NCBI RefSeq assembly: GCF_003813865.1
Contig: NZ_RMVG01000001.1
Span: forward strand, 372,001-436,000
Source: Candidatus Pantoea deserta
Lineage (GTDB): Bacteria; Pseudomonadota; Gammaproteobacteria; Enterobacterales; Enterobacteriaceae
Reading direction: 5' to 3'
Length of the DNA: 64,000 nt
Shown: in pieces, positions 28,430 to 39,707 of the stretch
Layout: every line of letters starts with the position of its first letter
Position numbering within the stretch: the stretch's first letter is position 1
Notes under the pieces: generated by a model
The model's input: the letters and a program-made list of their open reading frames with translations, nothing else
The model's database searches: none
Told to the model about the DNA's origin: nothing
Translations under genes and position numbers: made by a program

Positions 28430-29176
28430 TTAGCTATAAAAACTCTGCGCCAGTGAACCGATCACCAGCTGCCAGCCGTCGACCAGCACAAACAGCATCA
28501 GCTTAAACGGCAGCGACATCGTGGCGGGCGGCACCATCATCATCCCCAGCGCCATTAACACGCTGGCGACCACCAGGTCGATGATTAAGAAGGGGACAAA
28601 AATGGTAAAGCCGATCTGAAAACCGCTTTTTAGCTCGCTGGTAACAAACGCCGGCAGCAGGATGCGCATCGGCACGTCCTCGCGGCTGTTGTAGTTCGGC
28701 AGCTTCGCAATACGGGTAAACAGCGCGAGATCGGTTTCACGCGTCTGTTCAAACATAAAATTGCGCATCGGGACCGCGCCTTTCGCCAGCGCCTCTTCCA
28801 GCGTGATTTTGTCCTGCGACAGAGGCTGCCACGCATCGTCGTAAACCTGCGACAACACCGGCGACATCACAAAAAAGGTCAGAAACAGCGCCAGTCCCAG
28901 CAGGACCTGATTCGGCGGCGACGACGCGGTGCCCAACGCGTTGCGCAGCAGGCCCAGAACAATAATGATGCGGGTAAAACCGGTCATCATCAGCAGAACG
29001 GCAGGCAACAGCGTCAGTGAGGTCAGCAAGACCAGCGTCTGTACCGGCAGCGACCAGTTTTCGCCGTGCGCGCCATGACCAATAACAATATCGCCGCTGG
29101 CCGCCCAGACGGGATGAAGGGTTAACAGCCACAGCGGCAGCGCGCGAAGCAGTAAGCGCACGCATTTATTCATCAT
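28430..29176 (-). CDS. fliP: FliP, flagellar export gate protein
   Basis: 248 residues with a cleavable signal peptide (about 1-25), as is usual for FliP. Signature regions: [38 protein letters not shown], and the C-terminal [20 protein letters not shown]. It forms the pentameric core of the export gate. The start overlaps the end of fliO by 4 nt. Confidence 0.97.
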   Translation of the reverse strand: MMNKCVRLLLRALPLWLLTLHPVWAASGDIVIGHGAHGENWSLPVQTLVLLTSLTLLPAVLLMMTGFTRIIIVLGLLRNALGTASSPPNQVLLGLALFLTFFVMSPVLSQVYDDAWQPLSQDKITLEEALAKGAVPMRNFMFEQTRETDLALFTRIAKLPNYNSREDVPMRILLPAFVTSELKSGFQIGFTIFVPFLIIDLVVASVLMALGMMMVPPATMSLPFKLMLFVLVDGWQLVIGSLAQSFYS

Positions 29177-29574
29177 TGGCCTTTTCCTTTTTTGAGGGTG
29201 GCGTTGAGCAACGCCTGCCGGAAAAGGCCCGCAGGTGGAGGCGAGGCGGAATGATCTTCCGGGTCTTTGTCGATTTCGCTCAGCAGGGTGACAGCCTCAG
29301 GCGTAATGCCCAACAGGAACCACCGGTTCCCGGCCTCGACGATCGCGACCCGCTCGCGCTGGCCTAATGACAGGCTATGCCTGACCCGCAGCGCAGGGCT
29401 TCCTTTCGTCAGCGCCTGCCCCCATCCTGAGCGCCGCGCCAGCCAGGCGATCGCCAGGATCACCAGGATAACCAGCGCCAGCGCGCCGCTCAGCCTGATC
29501 AGCATGCTACTCGCCGACACGGCATCGCTATGCCGGGCCAGGGTCTCTACATGAGGTTGTGCAAAAGGTTTCAT
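29173..29574 (-). CDS. fliO: FliO, export gate assembly factor
   Basis: 133 residues with one N-terminal membrane helix (about 25-45: [19 protein letters not shown]) and a small cytoplasmic domain with [19 protein letters not shown] and RWFLLGI. FliO helps FliP assemble. It is poorly conserved, as usual. The start overlaps the fliN stop codon (TAATG). Confidence 0.92.
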   Translation of the reverse strand: MKPFAQPHVETLARHSDAVSASSMLIRLSGALALVILVILAIAWLARRSGWGQALTKGSPALRVRHSLSLGQRERVAIVEAGNRWFLLGITPEAVTLLSEIDKDPEDHSASPPPAGLFRQALLNATLKKGKGQ

Positions 29575-29975
29575 TAGCGGCTTAAACGCTGCATTCTTTC
29601 GGAAGGCGTAATGATGTCAGTAATACGCACGCCGAATTTATCGGAGACCACCACCACTTCGCCCTGGGCGATCAGATAGCCGTTAATTAAAATATCGAGC
29701 GGTTCGCCCGCCAGCCCTTCAAGGGGCACGACCGATCCCTGACTTAGACGCAGCAGCTCTTTAATCGTCATTTTTGTGCGGCCAAGTTCCACGGTCATTT
29801 TGACCGGAATATCCAGAACCAGGTTGAGATCGTCGGATAAGTTCAGCGTCTGTTCATTTTTCGCTGAGGCAGGCGCGCTGCTTGCCTCTGTCGACATCTG
29901 CTCGCTCATCGCTTCTCCCCAGAGATCGTCAATAGATTGCTCGTCAGCCTCAGACGGCGGATTGGTGGCACTCAT
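29574..29975 (-). CDS. fliN: FliN, flagellar C-ring switch protein
   Basis: 133 residues. The C-terminal SpoA domain (LNLVLDIPVKMTVELGRTKM, LRLSQGSVVPLEGLAGEPLD, GVRITDIITP) is typical, and the N-terminal 45 residues are acidic and disordered. With FliM and FliG it forms the C-ring that switches rotation and docks the export ATPase complex. It starts 4 bp after fliM. Confidence 0.97.
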   Translation of the reverse strand: MSATNPPSEADEQSIDDLWGEAMSEQMSTEASSAPASAKNEQTLNLSDDLNLVLDIPVKMTVELGRTKMTIKELLRLSQGSVVPLEGLAGEPLDILINGYLIAQGEVVVVSDKFGVRITDIITPSERMQRLSR

Positions 29976-29979
29976 TTAG

Positions 29980-30978
29980 TTATTTCTCCTTGTTGAAAGA
30001 AAGTAGCGAGGGAGCGAGAATTTTTTCAATTCTGACGGCAAGCTGTTTATTGACCAGGCCATATTTACCGCGGAAAACAGGAAGGCCGTCGGAACAAACT
30101 TCAATGGTGTCGGGTTTATCGAGGGGAATAACATCTCCCTTCTTGAGGTTCATAATGCGTGAAACGTGCGTCGGGATTTCAGCCAGCTTCGCGACCAGCT
30201 CCAGCTCGGCATCGCGAACCTGAACCGCCAGGGTGCTATGCCACTGATCGTTTTCCTGCTTTGAATTTTCCAGCGGCGGATTGGTTAACAATTCCCGTAG
30301 CGGTTCGATGATGCTGAAGGGAATACAAATATTCAGCTCGCCGGAGTGCGACCCAATTTCCACGGAAAACGGCGTGGTTACCACGATGTCATTGGGTGAC
30401 GAGGTGATATTGGTAAACTTAATCTGTGTTTCTGAACGCACATATTCGGTCTGAAGCTTAAAAATAGAGCTCCAGGCCTCATCGTAAGACGACAGCGCCA
30501 TCGACATAATGCGTCGAATAATACGCTGCTCCGTCGGGGTAAATTCCCGCCCGTCCACTTTCGTCGGAAAGCTTCCGTCTCCGCCAAACATATTATCGAT
30601 CGCCATCGAAATCATCTGCGGCGAGAAAGCAAACAGCGCCGTACCGCGCAGCGGATTCATATGCACCAGATTGAGATTAGTAGGCACGGGCAGATTACGC
30701 GCAAACTCATGGTACGGCTGAATGGTAATGTTGCCTGCGGTCACATCCGGATTACGCCGCAGCAGGTTAAACAAATCCATGCGAAACTGGCGCGCAAAGC
30801 GTTCATTAATAATTTCCAGCGAGTGCATACGCTCGCGAATAACGCGCCGCTGCGTATTCGGATCGTAAGGCCGAATATTTTCATGACTGGATGTTTCCTG
30901 AACGCTTTCACTTTCTCCGCTGCCGCCGCCATTTAAAAGACGGTCAATTTCAGCCTGCGATAAGAGACTGTCAGACAT
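29980..30978 (-). CDS. fliM: FliM, flagellar switch protein
   Basis: 332 residues. The N-terminal CheY-P binding peptide (SLLSQAEIDRLLNG) is intact, so CheY encoded in this locus should act on it. The middle domain contains the GGXG-type FGGDGSFP, which contacts FliG. The C-terminal SpoA domain includes LKKGDVIPLDKPD. It starts 5 bp after fliL. Confidence 0.98.
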   Translation of the reverse strand: MSDSLLSQAEIDRLLNGGGSGESESVQETSSHENIRPYDPNTQRRVIRERMHSLEIINERFARQFRMDLFNLLRRNPDVTAGNITIQPYHEFARNLPVPTNLNLVHMNPLRGTALFAFSPQMISMAIDNMFGGDGSFPTKVDGREFTPTEQRIIRRIMSMALSSYDEAWSSIFKLQTEYVRSETQIKFTNITSSPNDIVVTTPFSVEIGSHSGELNICIPFSIIEPLRELLTNPPLENSKQENDQWHSTLAVQVRDAELELVAKLAEIPTHVSRIMNLKKGDVIPLDKPDTIEVCSDGLPVFRGKYGLVNKQLAVRIEKILAPSLLSFNKEK

Positions 30979-30983
30979 ATAAT

Positions 30984-31496
30984 TTACCGTAAAATAAATG
31001 CATTAAATAATACATCGGTGACAACCAGCTTGTGATGTTCCGTGAGCGGGCGATTAACGACCTCTTTGGTCTTTTTCAACAGCTCAGTTTTACCGTTGTC
31101 CGTGGCTAACCCTTCCCCGGTTTGCTGAGAAAAAAGCAGCAGCAGACGACTGCGTACTTCCGGCAAAAATTGTTGCAGCGTCTCTTTCGAGGTTTCATCA
31201 TCCAGACGCAGCGTCAGGCCAATATATAACACGCGCTCGCTGCCGTTTTCGCCAGGTTTGAGACTGACGGTGAATGCGTCCAGCGGGACATAAATCGGCG
31301 GCGGCGGCGGCGGCAGATTTTTTTTTGTTACAGCAACGTCACCGCCTTGATTCTGCAATGCGGATTTCATGCTATTAAGCTGATAAAAAGTGTAGCCAGC
31401 CAACCCACATAAACCGGCAATGATTAACACAATAATAAGAATAACTAAGAGGCGTTTACTTCCGCCTCCTGATGCTTTCTGTTTTGTTTTTGGCAT
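30984..31496 (-). CDS. fliL: FliL, basal-body associated protein
   Basis: 170 residues. A basic N-terminus, one membrane helix (about 16-38) and a periplasmic domain with a PPPPPP linker, YVPLDAFTVSL and LYIGLTLRLDDE. FliL supports stator function and torque. It is first in the fliLMNOPQR run; the 143 bp before it, down to fliK, probably hold a promoter, but I cannot place it. Confidence 0.94.
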   Translation of the reverse strand: MPKTKQKASGGGSKRLLVILIIVLIIAGLCGLAGYTFYQLNSMKSALQNQGGDVAVTKKNLPPPPPPIYVPLDAFTVSLKPGENGSERVLYIGLTLRLDDETSKETLQQFLPEVRSRLLLLFSQQTGEGLATDNGKTELLKKTKEVVNRPLTEHHKLVVTDVLFNAFILR

Positions 31497-31639
31497 TATA
31501 TTGAAAAGTCCTGTTTATAATTCTGTCAGGTCTAATTAAACGCTCCCCGATGAGCGGAGCATTCTATTATATCCGCCATCAGGGTAATTGATTTAAAAGG
31601 TAGAATTACTGCTAACAATTCTATAAATAAGTGGCGCTG

Positions 31640-32839
31640 TCAGGCGAAAGTATTAATACCGCTATTATAAATGCCTGTTCTCACAACATTTTCAACGCGC
31701 TCTTCCGGTAAATTCAGCTCGTCCTGCGCCGTCTGGCCAGCAAAATTTTGTCGGGCATGCTGTGAGGGATCGCCGGAGTGTTGCCAGGAAGACGGCGTTT
31801 CCGCTCCGATGCTGCTCTGGCCCAGCTCAATACCCGCTTCGGCCAGCGAGGTGCGCAGATGAGGCACCGCCGCCTCAATGGCGGCGCGCACCTGATGGCT
31901 CGCCGAGACAAAATGGAGCTGCGCCTGTTCGTTTTTCAGTTGCAGACTGATTTGCAGCGAACCTAACTCTTCAGGATGCAGGCGCAGCTCCGCGTGCTGA
32001 ATACCGTTGCGCGTAAAGCAGGCGATCTGTTGTCCCAGCGACGACTGCCAGGCAGGCGTGCCCATGGTTTCCGTCAGCGTGCCGCTGCTCTGCGCCTGCT
32101 CGCTGGCGCGCGCCTCGCTGACGCGATCGGCGGCGAGCAGCGGCATGTGCGGCTCCTGCACTCTTCCCTGCGGCTCCTCAACGCGAGCGGCCTGATTCTC
32201 TTTCAGGGTGAAACTGGTCGAGACGGATACCGTCGCCGCAGGCTTCAGCGGCATCTGCGCGGCCGACAGGGCGGGTTCAGCCAGATCGGCCTGCTGTGCG
32301 CCGCCGCGTGGAGAGGCCGCCGCGCTAACGTGCGCCGCTAATGTCGGACGGCCGCTGTTTTTCGGCACGGCGGTGAGGTTTTCACTGACAGGCAGTGTTG
32401 CGTCCGCCGTCGTATCCGGCGCGCTGTCCGGCTGCGCCTCCGGAAGAGCGCTGAGGTTCGCCGCCAGCGGCAACGGCGGCGCGCCGTCCGCCGCGACGGT
32501 AGTATCGGATGCATCATGCTCAGCCGTCAGCGACAGGCTGGCATCCTTATCCTCACCGGCGCCAGGCGTCGCAGGCAGAGCGAGATTAAGCATCGTTAAC
32601 AGAGAGGCGTCGAGATCGGCGTCGTCGGCGTCGCGGCTTTTTTCCGCGTCAGCCTCGGCCGCAGAGGCCGCCTTGCCGGACGGCTTATTCGCGCTCGCGC
32701 TTGCGCGGGAAGGCTCAGGCAGCGCGTCCCTTTTTTCATTCAGCACGCTGGCAAAGGTACTGCTCTCGCCTGACGCGCGGTCAGCAGAAGAGGATTGGCT
32801 TGCCGTCGGCGCAGGCGCCGGTAACGTTGCTATCATCAT
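31640..32839 (-). CDS. fliK: FliK, hook-length control protein
   Basis: 399 residues. A long low-complexity N-terminal ruler rich in Ala, Ser and Pro (about 1-270) is followed by the conserved C-terminal switch domain (ELRLHPEELGSLQISLQLKN, VRAAIEAAVPHLRTSLAEAG) and a Gln-rich tail. It measures hook length and switches FlhB specificity. It overlaps fliJ by 4 nt and ends the fliFGHIJK run. Confidence 0.94.
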   Translation of the reverse strand: MMIATLPAPAPTASQSSSADRASGESSTFASVLNEKRDALPEPSRASASANKPSGKAASAAEADAEKSRDADDADLDASLLTMLNLALPATPGAGEDKDASLSLTAEHDASDTTVAADGAPPLPLAANLSALPEAQPDSAPDTTADATLPVSENLTAVPKNSGRPTLAAHVSAAASPRGGAQQADLAEPALSAAQMPLKPAATVSVSTSFTLKENQAARVEEPQGRVQEPHMPLLAADRVSEARASEQAQSSGTLTETMGTPAWQSSLGQQIACFTRNGIQHAELRLHPEELGSLQISLQLKNEQAQLHFVSASHQVRAAIEAAVPHLRTSLAEAGIELGQSSIGAETPSSWQHSGDPSQHARQNFAGQTAQDELNLPEERVENVVRTGIYNSGINTFA

Positions 32840-33285
32840 GCGGATTGTTTCCTTGCAAAAAGCTGGCTGGCAAATTCATCCATCATTTTTTGATCCTGCC
32901 GACTCTCTTTTAATTTAGCCGCGTCATCAGCTCGGGTTTTAAGCGTATTGAAAGCATTCAGACGACGGTGATCCATTTTCCAGTCGCACACGGCCCGATC
33001 GACCGCCTGCGCACAGGAGGTGACGTGCTCGCTGTAGTGCTGCGTCACTTTTTCCAGCGAGTGAATAAATCCCTGGTAGTTAAGCAGGTGGGTAACCGGA
33101 ATGCCGGTATCAGCGGCCCGGTTTACCAGCTGCTGCTGATAATCGAGCTGGTAATCCTTTAGCTGATCCAGCTGAGCGCGCGCCTGCTCGTAGTTCTGAC
33201 GCACTTTACCCAGCTGCTGAGTGGTCGCATCCAGCGTCTCTTCTGCCCTTTCGCGCAGCATGTCCAGTGGAGAGGGTGAGGCCAT
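32836..33285 (-). CDS. fliJ: FliJ, export chaperone-escort protein
   Basis: 149 residues, almost entirely helical coiled coil (VRQNYEQARAQLDQLKDYQL, LEKVTQHYSEHV). FliJ sits in the centre of the FliI hexamer and links it to FlhA. Sequence conservation is low but size, helix content and the place between fliI and fliK are decisive. It starts 2 bp after fliI. Confidence 0.93.
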   Translation of the reverse strand: MASPSPLDMLRERAEETLDATTQQLGKVRQNYEQARAQLDQLKDYQLDYQQQLVNRAADTGIPVTHLLNYQGFIHSLEKVTQHYSEHVTSCAQAVDRAVCDWKMDHRRLNAFNTLKTRADDAAKLKESRQDQKMMDEFASQLFARKQSA

Positions 33286-33287
33286 GA

Positions 33288-34667
33288 TTAATGACTCGCA
33301 GAATCAGGTTGATCGGGAAACAGGCTATCCAGCTGAGTAAAAGACGCGTCATAGTCGCTGCTCTCACGGATGCCCTGCTGTAGAAAACGCTCCATCGCCG
33401 GATAGCGCGCAATCGCTTCGTCCAGCGTGGGATCGCTGCCCGCCGCATAGGCCCCCACGCTGATAAGATCGCGGTTGCGCTGCCAGGCAGAAAGCAGCTG
33501 TTTAAAGCGCTGTACTTTTTTGTAGTGAGACGGGGCAATGAGTTCCGTCATCGCGCGGCTGATTGACGCCTCAATATCGATTGCCGGATAGTGACCGGCC
33601 TCCGCCAGCCGTCGGGACAGCACGACATGGCCGTCAAGGATCGCGCGCGCGGAGTCCGCCACGGGATCCTGCTGATCGTCCCCCTCGGTGAGTACGGTAT
33701 AAAACGCCGTGATCGATCCCCCGCCCTTAATGCCGTTGCCGGCGCGCTCAACCAGCGCGGGAAGTCGGGCGAATACCGACGGCGGATAGCCTTTGGTCGC
33801 AGGCGGCTCGCCGATCGCCAGCGCGATTTCACGCTGCGCCATGGCATAGCGCGTCAGCGAATCCATGATCAGCAAAACATTCATGCCGCGATCGCGATAG
33901 TCCTCGGCGATGCGCGTCGCGTAGAGCGCGCCCTGCATACGCAATATCGGCGAGACATCGGCGGGAGCGGCGATAACCACCGAGCGGCTCAGCCCCTCTT
34001 CGCCCAGAATATTTTCAATGAAGTCTTTTACCTCGCGTCCGCGTTCGCCAATCAGTCCCACCACGATGACGTCCGCTTTGGTGTAGCGCGCCATCATGCC
34101 CAGCAGCACGCTTTTACCGACGCCAGACCCGGCGAACAGGCCCATGCGCTGCCCTCGTCCAACCGTCAGCAGGCCGTTAATCGCGCGCACGCCAACGTCC
34201 AGCACGTTTTTAATAGGATCGCGCAGCAGCGGGTTAAAGGGCGCGGTATAGAGCGAACCGGCTTCACGCTGGGAGGGGGCTGGCTGCCCGTCAAGCGGTC
34301 GACCGCTGGCGTCCAGTACCCGCCCCAGCAAGGAGAGACCCAGCGGCAGCAGCTTGCCGTTGATATGCGCGCCGGGCAGGGCATAGACGCGCGCGCCAGG
34401 CAAAATGCCATCGACATTTTCCAGCGGCATCAGATAAAGAATACGGTCGTTAAAGCCGACGACTTCGCTCTCCACCGTACTGATACGCTCGCCGCTGGTT
34501 CGCTCAATCAGGCAGAGTGTCCCGATAGGCAGCGACAGCCCTGTCACCTCCATGACCAGCCCGGTGGCGCGCACCAGACGGCCATACTGGCGATAAGGCG
34601 GCAGCGTCACGATCTCTTTTTCACATTTAACGAGGGCGTCGAGCCATTTTTTAAGACGCGTACTCAT
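33288..34667 (-). CDS. fliI: FliI, flagellar export ATPase
   Basis: 459 residues of the F1-ATPase beta-like family: Walker [50 protein letters not shown] and [16 protein letters not shown]. It energises entry of export substrates together with FliH and FliJ. The start overlaps the fliH end by 4 nt. Confidence 0.98.
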   Translation of the reverse strand: MSTRLKKWLDALVKCEKEIVTLPPYRQYGRLVRATGLVMEVTGLSLPIGTLCLIERTSGERISTVESEVVGFNDRILYLMPLENVDGILPGARVYALPGAHINGKLLPLGLSLLGRVLDASGRPLDGQPAPSQREAGSLYTAPFNPLLRDPIKNVLDVGVRAINGLLTVGRGQRMGLFAGSGVGKSVLLGMMARYTKADVIVVGLIGERGREVKDFIENILGEEGLSRSVVIAAPADVSPILRMQGALYATRIAEDYRDRGMNVLLIMDSLTRYAMAQREIALAIGEPPATKGYPPSVFARLPALVERAGNGIKGGGSITAFYTVLTEGDDQQDPVADSARAILDGHVVLSRRLAEAGHYPAIDIEASISRAMTELIAPSHYKKVQRFKQLLSAWQRNRDLISVGAYAAGSDPTLDEAIARYPAMERFLQQGIRESSDYDASFTQLDSLFPDQPDSASH

Positions 34668-35374
34668 GCCGGATCGTCTCTTTTGCTCAGCTCAACCAGC
34701 GTTTGCCAGCTTGTCGCCAGCGTCGCGTCCAGTTCGCCCTCTTCGGCAGTAATGCGGCAGCCGCCCGGCATCATCTTTTCATCCGCGCGCAGCGTCCACT
34801 GGTGAGTCAGAAGCGTCTCGCCCAGTTGCTCATTGACGAGGGGAAAATCCTCTTTGCTTACCCATAGCTCGATGTTCTGGGTGAAACGTAAATTCTCCTG
34901 CATCAGCTGGCGGATTTTCTCCAGCAGCAGCGAGGCATCACAGACGATTTGCTTGCCCAGCATAGCGTGCACGGCATTCAGGGCAAGCTGCACCAGGCGT
35001 GCAGGCATAACGCTGTCGAGACTGTCGAGCGCGGCCTGAAATTCATTCACCATTTGCGTTAAACGGTTAATCTGCGCCTGCTGTTCCAGGCTGTTTTCTA
35101 AGGCCGCCTGCTCTTTGCCCTCCAGCTTTCCCTGCTCAAATCCGGCCTGATAGCCGCGGCTTTGCCCCTCTTCCTGCCCACGCCGTTCGCCGGCGGCATA
35201 GCCTTCCCGCTCTGCCTGCTGACGCAGCCGGGCCAGCTCTGTCTGGAACTGCGCATCTGACAGCGGGTCGAACGCGTCGCCGGGCACGGACAGGCTGGGC
35301 AGCATCGGCTCGCACTCTTCCAGCAGACTGTCAGGCAGCCAGACCTGCCATTCATCGCGATCAGACGTAGACAT
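34664..35374 (-). CDS. fliH: FliH, export ATPase regulator
   Basis: 236 residues from the ATG preceded by ggagg; a TTG at 35389 would add five residues. It has a Glu/Gln/Gly-rich middle with GxxxG-like repeats ([20 protein letters not shown]), typical of FliH, and a C-terminal ATPase-stator-like domain. FliH binds FliI and tethers it to FliN. The start overlaps the fliG end by 14 nt. Confidence 0.95.
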   Translation of the reverse strand: MSTSDRDEWQVWLPDSLLEECEPMLPSLSVPGDAFDPLSDAQFQTELARLRQQAEREGYAAGERRGQEEGQSRGYQAGFEQGKLEGKEQAALENSLEQQAQINRLTQMVNEFQAALDSLDSVMPARLVQLALNAVHAMLGKQIVCDASLLLEKIRQLMQENLRFTQNIELWVSKEDFPLVNEQLGETLLTHQWTLRADEKMMPGGCRITAEEGELDATLATSWQTLVELSKRDDPA

Positions 35375-36347
35375 CTTCGCCTCCACCAATCACGATTTCG
35401 CCGCTTTCCGACAGACGACGGGCGATCAACAGAATAGTTTTCTGTTCGGCTTCGACCTGAGACATACGTACCGGTCCGCGCGAATTGAGATCTTCCATCA
35501 TAATCTCCGCCTGACGCTTCGACATATTGCGGAAGAACGCATCGCGTAACGGCGGCTCGGCGCCTTTCAGCGCGACAATCAGCGATTCCGGCTCGATGTC
35601 CTGAAGCAGACGCTGGATGCTGCGATCTTCGAGATCGACCAGGTTTTCAAACAGGAACATCTCGTCGATGATTTTCTGCGCCAGCTCCTGATCAAATTCG
35701 CGCACTGCGTCGATCGCCGCCTCTTCCTGCTGAGATTTCATCAGGTTGAGGATCTCTGCCGCTGGTCGCACGCCGCCCATTTTGCTGCGCTTGGTGTTTT
35801 GACCGGTCAGCAGATTGTTCAGGACTTCGGTCAGCTCCTGTAGCGCGGCGGGCTGAACGCCGCCAAAGGTCGCGATACGCAGCATAATGTCGTTACGCTC
35901 GCGCTCCTCGAATCTCGCCAGCACGTCTGCGGCCTGGCCGCGCTTCAGATGAACCAGAATAGTGGCGATAATCTGCGGATGCTCTTCACGGATCACGTCG
36001 AATACCGACTGCGGCTCCATAAAGTTCAGCGTCTCAAGACCATTCACGTTGCTGTGCGAATCCAGCAAATCTTCCAGCAGGCTGGAGGCGCGCTCTTCAC
36101 CCAGCGCTTTCACCAGCACGTTGCGCAGATAATCGTTGGTATTGAAATTGAGCGCCGCGAAGCCTGAAACGTCACGGTCAAACTCTTTCATGACGCTGGC
36201 AAGATTGTCATGGGTGACGCCGTTCAGATTCATCATGGCGCTGCTTATCTGCGTGACCTCATGCGAGCTAAGATGCTTAAAAACCTCCGCCGCGCACTCA
36301 TCGCCCAGCGTTAACATCACCATCGCGCACTTTTCTGCTGCGTTCAT
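35361..36347 (-). CDS. fliG: FliG, flagellar rotor/switch protein
   Basis: 328 residues starting [20 protein letters not shown] at the ATG that overlaps the fliF stop (TAATG). The EHPQ motif ([12 protein letters not shown]) and the C-terminal torque helix with alternating charges ([40 protein letters not shown]) are intact. FliG couples stator ions to rotation and binds FliF and FliM. Confidence 0.98.
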   Translation of the reverse strand: MNAAEKCAMVMLTLGDECAAEVFKHLSSHEVTQISSAMMNLNGVTHDNLASVMKEFDRDVSGFAALNFNTNDYLRNVLVKALGEERASSLLEDLLDSHSNVNGLETLNFMEPQSVFDVIREEHPQIIATILVHLKRGQAADVLARFEERERNDIMLRIATFGGVQPAALQELTEVLNNLLTGQNTKRSKMGGVRPAAEILNLMKSQQEEAAIDAVREFDQELAQKIIDEMFLFENLVDLEDRSIQRLLQDIEPESLIVALKGAEPPLRDAFFRNMSKRQAEIMMEDLNSRGPVRMSQVEAEQKTILLIARRLSESGEIVIGGGEDVYV

Positions 36348-37999
36348 TATGATTTTTGCTCCCGGAACATCCACTTACGTATCACCGCAGCAATAACGTG
36401 CGGTTCCTGCACGGCCACATCGCGTAAATGCTGGGTCGCGATTTCGGTATCCACCTTCTGCTGCGCCTTCGCTTTTTCGGCGTGCTCTTTTTTACGCAGC
36501 TGCGCATCCAGCTCCTCCTGGCGAGCCTCTTTCTCCATCTCCAGCCGTTGCAGCGTCATCTCGTGATGCTTGATCCAGAAAGGCTGTACCGCCTTACGCC
36601 AGAGGATCCAGGCAACCAGCGCAATAAACAGATAACGCGCGGCTTCCAGCAGCATGTTGATGGTTTCTGGCTGCCGCCAGAGCGGGATGCTGGCTTCCTC
36701 TTCAGGCGCACTGAAAGGCGAATTCACCACGCTCAGCGTGTCGCCCCGCTGGGCTGAGAAGCCCATAGCCTCTTTAACCAGTGAATTGATCTGATCCATC
36801 TGCTCTTTACTTAGCGCAGCCGGGTTGCCCTCTTTATCGGGCAGATAGTTAATCACCACCGCCGCCGAGAGCTGCTGCACCGTGCCGGGACTGTGCAGGG
36901 TATGCGTCAGGGTGCGGTCCAGCTCATAGTTCACGGTCTCTTCGCTGTGCGTGTTATAGGGAACGCGCTGCGGTTGCGCGGATTGCGACGCGGCCGCCGG
37001 GCCGTTCTGCGCAATGGGCGCAGAGGTGGGCACAGGCGGCTGATTGCTCAACGCGCCGGGCACGCCGCCTGCCGCGGCTTTGCCGCCCTGCTCGCTGCCG
37101 CTGCTCTGGCGGCTGCGAATCGCTTTTTTATCCGGCTCATTGTTTGGCTGATACTGTTCAGCCGTCTGTTCGTGGGTGGAAAAATCGATTTTGGCCGTGA
37201 CCTGGGCGCGCACGTTGCTGCTGCCAACTATCGGCGCGAGGATCGCCTGAATGCGGTTCTGGTAGTCGTTCTCGACCCTGCCGGTGTAGTTAAGCCGCGA
37301 CGTTTGCGCTGCGCCTTCGCCGCTTTGCGTCAGCAGATGGCCGTTTTGATCGACAATGGTGACGCGATCGGCGGCCATGCCAGGCACGGCGCTGGAGATC
37401 AGATGGGTAATGGCATTAATCTGCCCCTCATCCAGAGTTCGGCCTCCGGCCAGATCGAGCGTCACCGACGCGGAAGGCGCCTTCTGTTCTTTGACGAACA
37501 GCGAGGCTTTAGGCAACGCCAGATGCACGCGTGAACGTCTTACGGGACCAAGCATATCGATAGTGCGCGACAGCTCTCCCTCTAGCGCGCGCTGGAAGTT
37601 AATCTGCTCGCTAAACTGGCTAATGCCGAATTTTTCATTGTCCAGCAGTTCAAACCCTACCGAACCGCCTTTGGGCAATCCTTGCTGAGCCAGCTTCAGG
37701 CGCAAATCATAAACCTGATCTTCCGGCACCATAATGGCGCCGCGTCGCTCATCGAAACGGTAAGGCACATTCATCTGCGTAAGCTGAGCCACCACGGCGC
37801 CGCCGTCCTGATCGCTGATATTGCTATACAGCACTCGATAATCCGGTGTTTTAGCCCAAAATAGCAGGGCAATAACAATAGAGAGCGCCGCTGCGGCAGA
37901 AATAATAAAAATGATTCTGGGATTTGAACGAGCACGCTCCAGGATAGCTTTCAGGTCAGGTGTACTTTTTTTGTTATTACCGTTAGTTGCGGCATTCAT
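36347..37999 (-). CDS. fliF: FliF, MS-ring protein
   Basis: 550 residues from the ATG with AGGA at good spacing; a start at 38029 adds ten unrelated residues. Two membrane helices (about 28-48 and 440-460) bracket a large periplasmic part with ring-building motifs ([42 protein letters not shown]). The C-terminal tail binds FliG. It is first of the fliFGHIJK run and divergent from fliE, as in E. coli. Confidence 0.97.
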   Translation of the reverse strand: MNAATNGNNKKSTPDLKAILERARSNPRIIFIISAAAALSIVIALLFWAKTPDYRVLYSNISDQDGGAVVAQLTQMNVPYRFDERRGAIMVPEDQVYDLRLKLAQQGLPKGGSVGFELLDNEKFGISQFSEQINFQRALEGELSRTIDMLGPVRRSRVHLALPKASLFVKEQKAPSASVTLDLAGGRTLDEGQINAITHLISSAVPGMAADRVTIVDQNGHLLTQSGEGAAQTSRLNYTGRVENDYQNRIQAILAPIVGSSNVRAQVTAKIDFSTHEQTAEQYQPNNEPDKKAIRSRQSSGSEQGGKAAAGGVPGALSNQPPVPTSAPIAQNGPAAASQSAQPQRVPYNTHSEETVNYELDRTLTHTLHSPGTVQQLSAAVVINYLPDKEGNPAALSKEQMDQINSLVKEAMGFSAQRGDTLSVVNSPFSAPEEEASIPLWRQPETINMLLEAARYLFIALVAWILWRKAVQPFWIKHHEMTLQRLEMEKEARQEELDAQLRKKEHAEKAKAQQKVDTEIATQHLRDVAVQEPHVIAAVIRKWMFREQKS

Positions 38000-38270
38000 G
38001 CCATGTTCCTGTAAATAAAATAATGACACAATGTAAACGCAGCTTTAATTATTAATGCGCCATACACTGGTAAGCACGCATGCCATTACAGCATCGAAGG
38101 ATAATCCAGTCAGGCCGCATATTATGTACAAACTCACAGTAACTTTAATCGGTAATAAGCTAAAACTTATGACAGCATTTCATATTATATTTATTACGGT
38201 TATCTGCTATCATTCTGCGGCTCAACTGGCAAGAAGATAACGCCAGATAAATTCATGAAGGACGACGAAG

Positions 38271-38597
38271 ATGTCAATTAATTCAATGCGCGGCATCATT
38301 GATCAAATTCAGTTCCAGGCCCGTCAGGCTTCGGGCCTGAATAGCAGCAGTAGTCAGGCCGTCGTGGGCAGCAGCCTGCCTTTTTCTGACCTGCTGTCAG
38401 AGAGTATTCACTCATTAAACCAGGTGCAAAATAACACCAAAAGCCAGGCGGAAGCTTATATGAGCGGCGCATCCGGCGTGGCGTTAAATGACGTAATGGT
38501 ATCTTTGCAGAAATCGACCCTTGCCCTCAATCTGGGCGTTCAGGTACGAAACAAAATGGTTAGCGCCTATCAGGAAATTATGAGCATGCCGGTTTAA
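38271..38597 (+). CDS. fliE: FliE, MS-ring/rod adaptor
   Basis: 108 residues of the FliE family: FSDLLSESIHSLNQVQ, a conserved central region and GVALNDVMVSLQKSTLALNLG plus VRNKMVSAYQEIMSMPV at the end. FliE joins the MS ring to the proximal rod. It is transcribed alone, divergent from fliF across about 270 bp that must hold the promoters; no clear promoter sequence could be picked out there. Confidence 0.97.
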   Translation: MSINSMRGIIDQIQFQARQASGLNSSSSQAVVGSSLPFSDLLSESIHSLNQVQNNTKSQAEAYMSGASGVALNDVMVSLQKSTLALNLGVQVRNKMVSAYQEIMSMPV

Positions 38598-38782
38598 ATC
38601 AAACCGTTACTCTACAAACGCTCATTGACGCGCTCTGTCCAGAGCCGCATCGCTGTATGTATTTTACTGACCCGAAATTTCAACAATCGCCTGTAATATC
38701 TTTAAGGCATTTAACATTTTGTTATTTATTTTCGCATACCGGCTGAGCAACAGGACATCTGAATGATAATGGCGTTGTTAAT

Positions 38783-38809
38783 TAAAATGATGACATAACA
38801 GGCCGACCG
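38783..38809 (+). promoter_or_regulatory. Candidate sigma-28 promoter for cheR-cheB-cheY-cheZ
   Basis: TAAAATGA, exactly 11 nt, then GCCGACCG, against the sigma-28 consensus TAAAGTTT-N11-GCCGATAA (5 of 8 in each element). It ends 31 bp before the cheR start. FliA encoded in this locus would recognise it. Confidence 0.5.
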
Positions 38810-38840
38810 GCATGCGTACTTACCTGGCGTAATTGATCCA

Positions 38841-39707
38841 ATGAATAAAAATAACACGACCATCAGCAACCAATACATCCAGTGTCAGCTTGGCGAGTCT
38901 GAGTTAGCGAAAATTATTGATATGATTTATCAGCGAGCGGGTATTGTCATTACCAGCCAGCGGAGAGAGATGGTTTATAACCGTCTTTCGCCTCGCCTGC
39001 GCGCGCTTAAAATAGAGAGTTTCAGCCATTACCTTCAGATTCTTGCAAATTCGCCGACCCACAGCGAATGGCAGCTATTTATTAACGCACTGACAACAAA
39101 CCTGACCTCTTTTTTTCGCGAAGCCTATCACTTTCCTGTTCTGGCTGAACATGCTCGCCAGCGAGGGGGAGCCTATAACGTCTGGTGTACCGCCGCCTCC
39201 ACCGGGGAAGAGCCTTATTCTATCGCGATAACGCTGGATGAAGCGCTGGGAGCGTCTTTTACCGGACCGCGCGTGCTGGCAACCGATATTGATACCGATG
39301 TGCTGGAAAAAGCGCGCAGAGGCATCTATCGCCTGGCTGATATAAATAATTTAAGTCCGGAGCAGAAGAAGCAATATTTTTTGCGCCGCAGCGACAGCGA
39401 TAGTCCGGATCCAGAACTGGAACAGGTCAAAGTCGGACGCCTTCTGCAAAACGCCGTGCAGTTTCAGCAGCTGAACCTTGTCGCGCCGCAGTGGAACGTT
39501 CCTGCGCCTTTCGATGCGATATTCTGCCGCAACGTCATGATTTATTTCAATAAAGAAACTCAGCTTCGTCTGCTGAACCGCTTTGCCAAACTGCTAAAAC
39601 CCGGCGGGTTGCTGTTTGTCGGCCACTCAGAACGTTTCAATGACGTAGACAGCCCTTTCCGTCTCAAAGGCCAGTCTGTGTATTGCCTGGCTAAGGAAAA
39701 CGTATGA
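38841..39707 (+). CDS. cheR: CheR, chemoreceptor methyltransferase
   Basis: 288 residues. It methylates receptor glutamates using S-adenosylmethionine. The N-terminal helical domain (about 15-90) is followed by the catalytic domain with [18 protein letters not shown] (SAM site), [31 protein letters not shown] and [10 protein letters not shown] short pentapeptide-binding beta region is present, and the MCP of this locus has a matching tail. It overlaps cheB by 4 nt. Confidence 0.98.
   Translation: MNKNNTTISNQYIQCQLGESELAKIIDMIYQRAGIVITSQRREMVYNRLSPRLRALKIESFSHYLQILANSPTHSEWQLFINALTTNLTSFFREAYHFPVLAEHARQRGGAYNVWCTAASTGEEPYSIAITLDEALGASFTGPRVLATDIDTDVLEKARRGIYRLADINNLSPEQKKQYFLRRSDSDSPDPELEQVKVGRLLQNAVQFQQLNLVAPQWNVPAPFDAIFCRNVMIYFNKETQLRLLNRFAKLLKPGGLLFVGHSERFNDVDSPFRLKGQSVYCLAKENV

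Noticed and set aside
33591-34805. 404-residue open frame on the plus strand opposite fliI and fliH
   Set aside because: Antisense shadow of conserved export genes; no ribosome binding site and abnormal composition.
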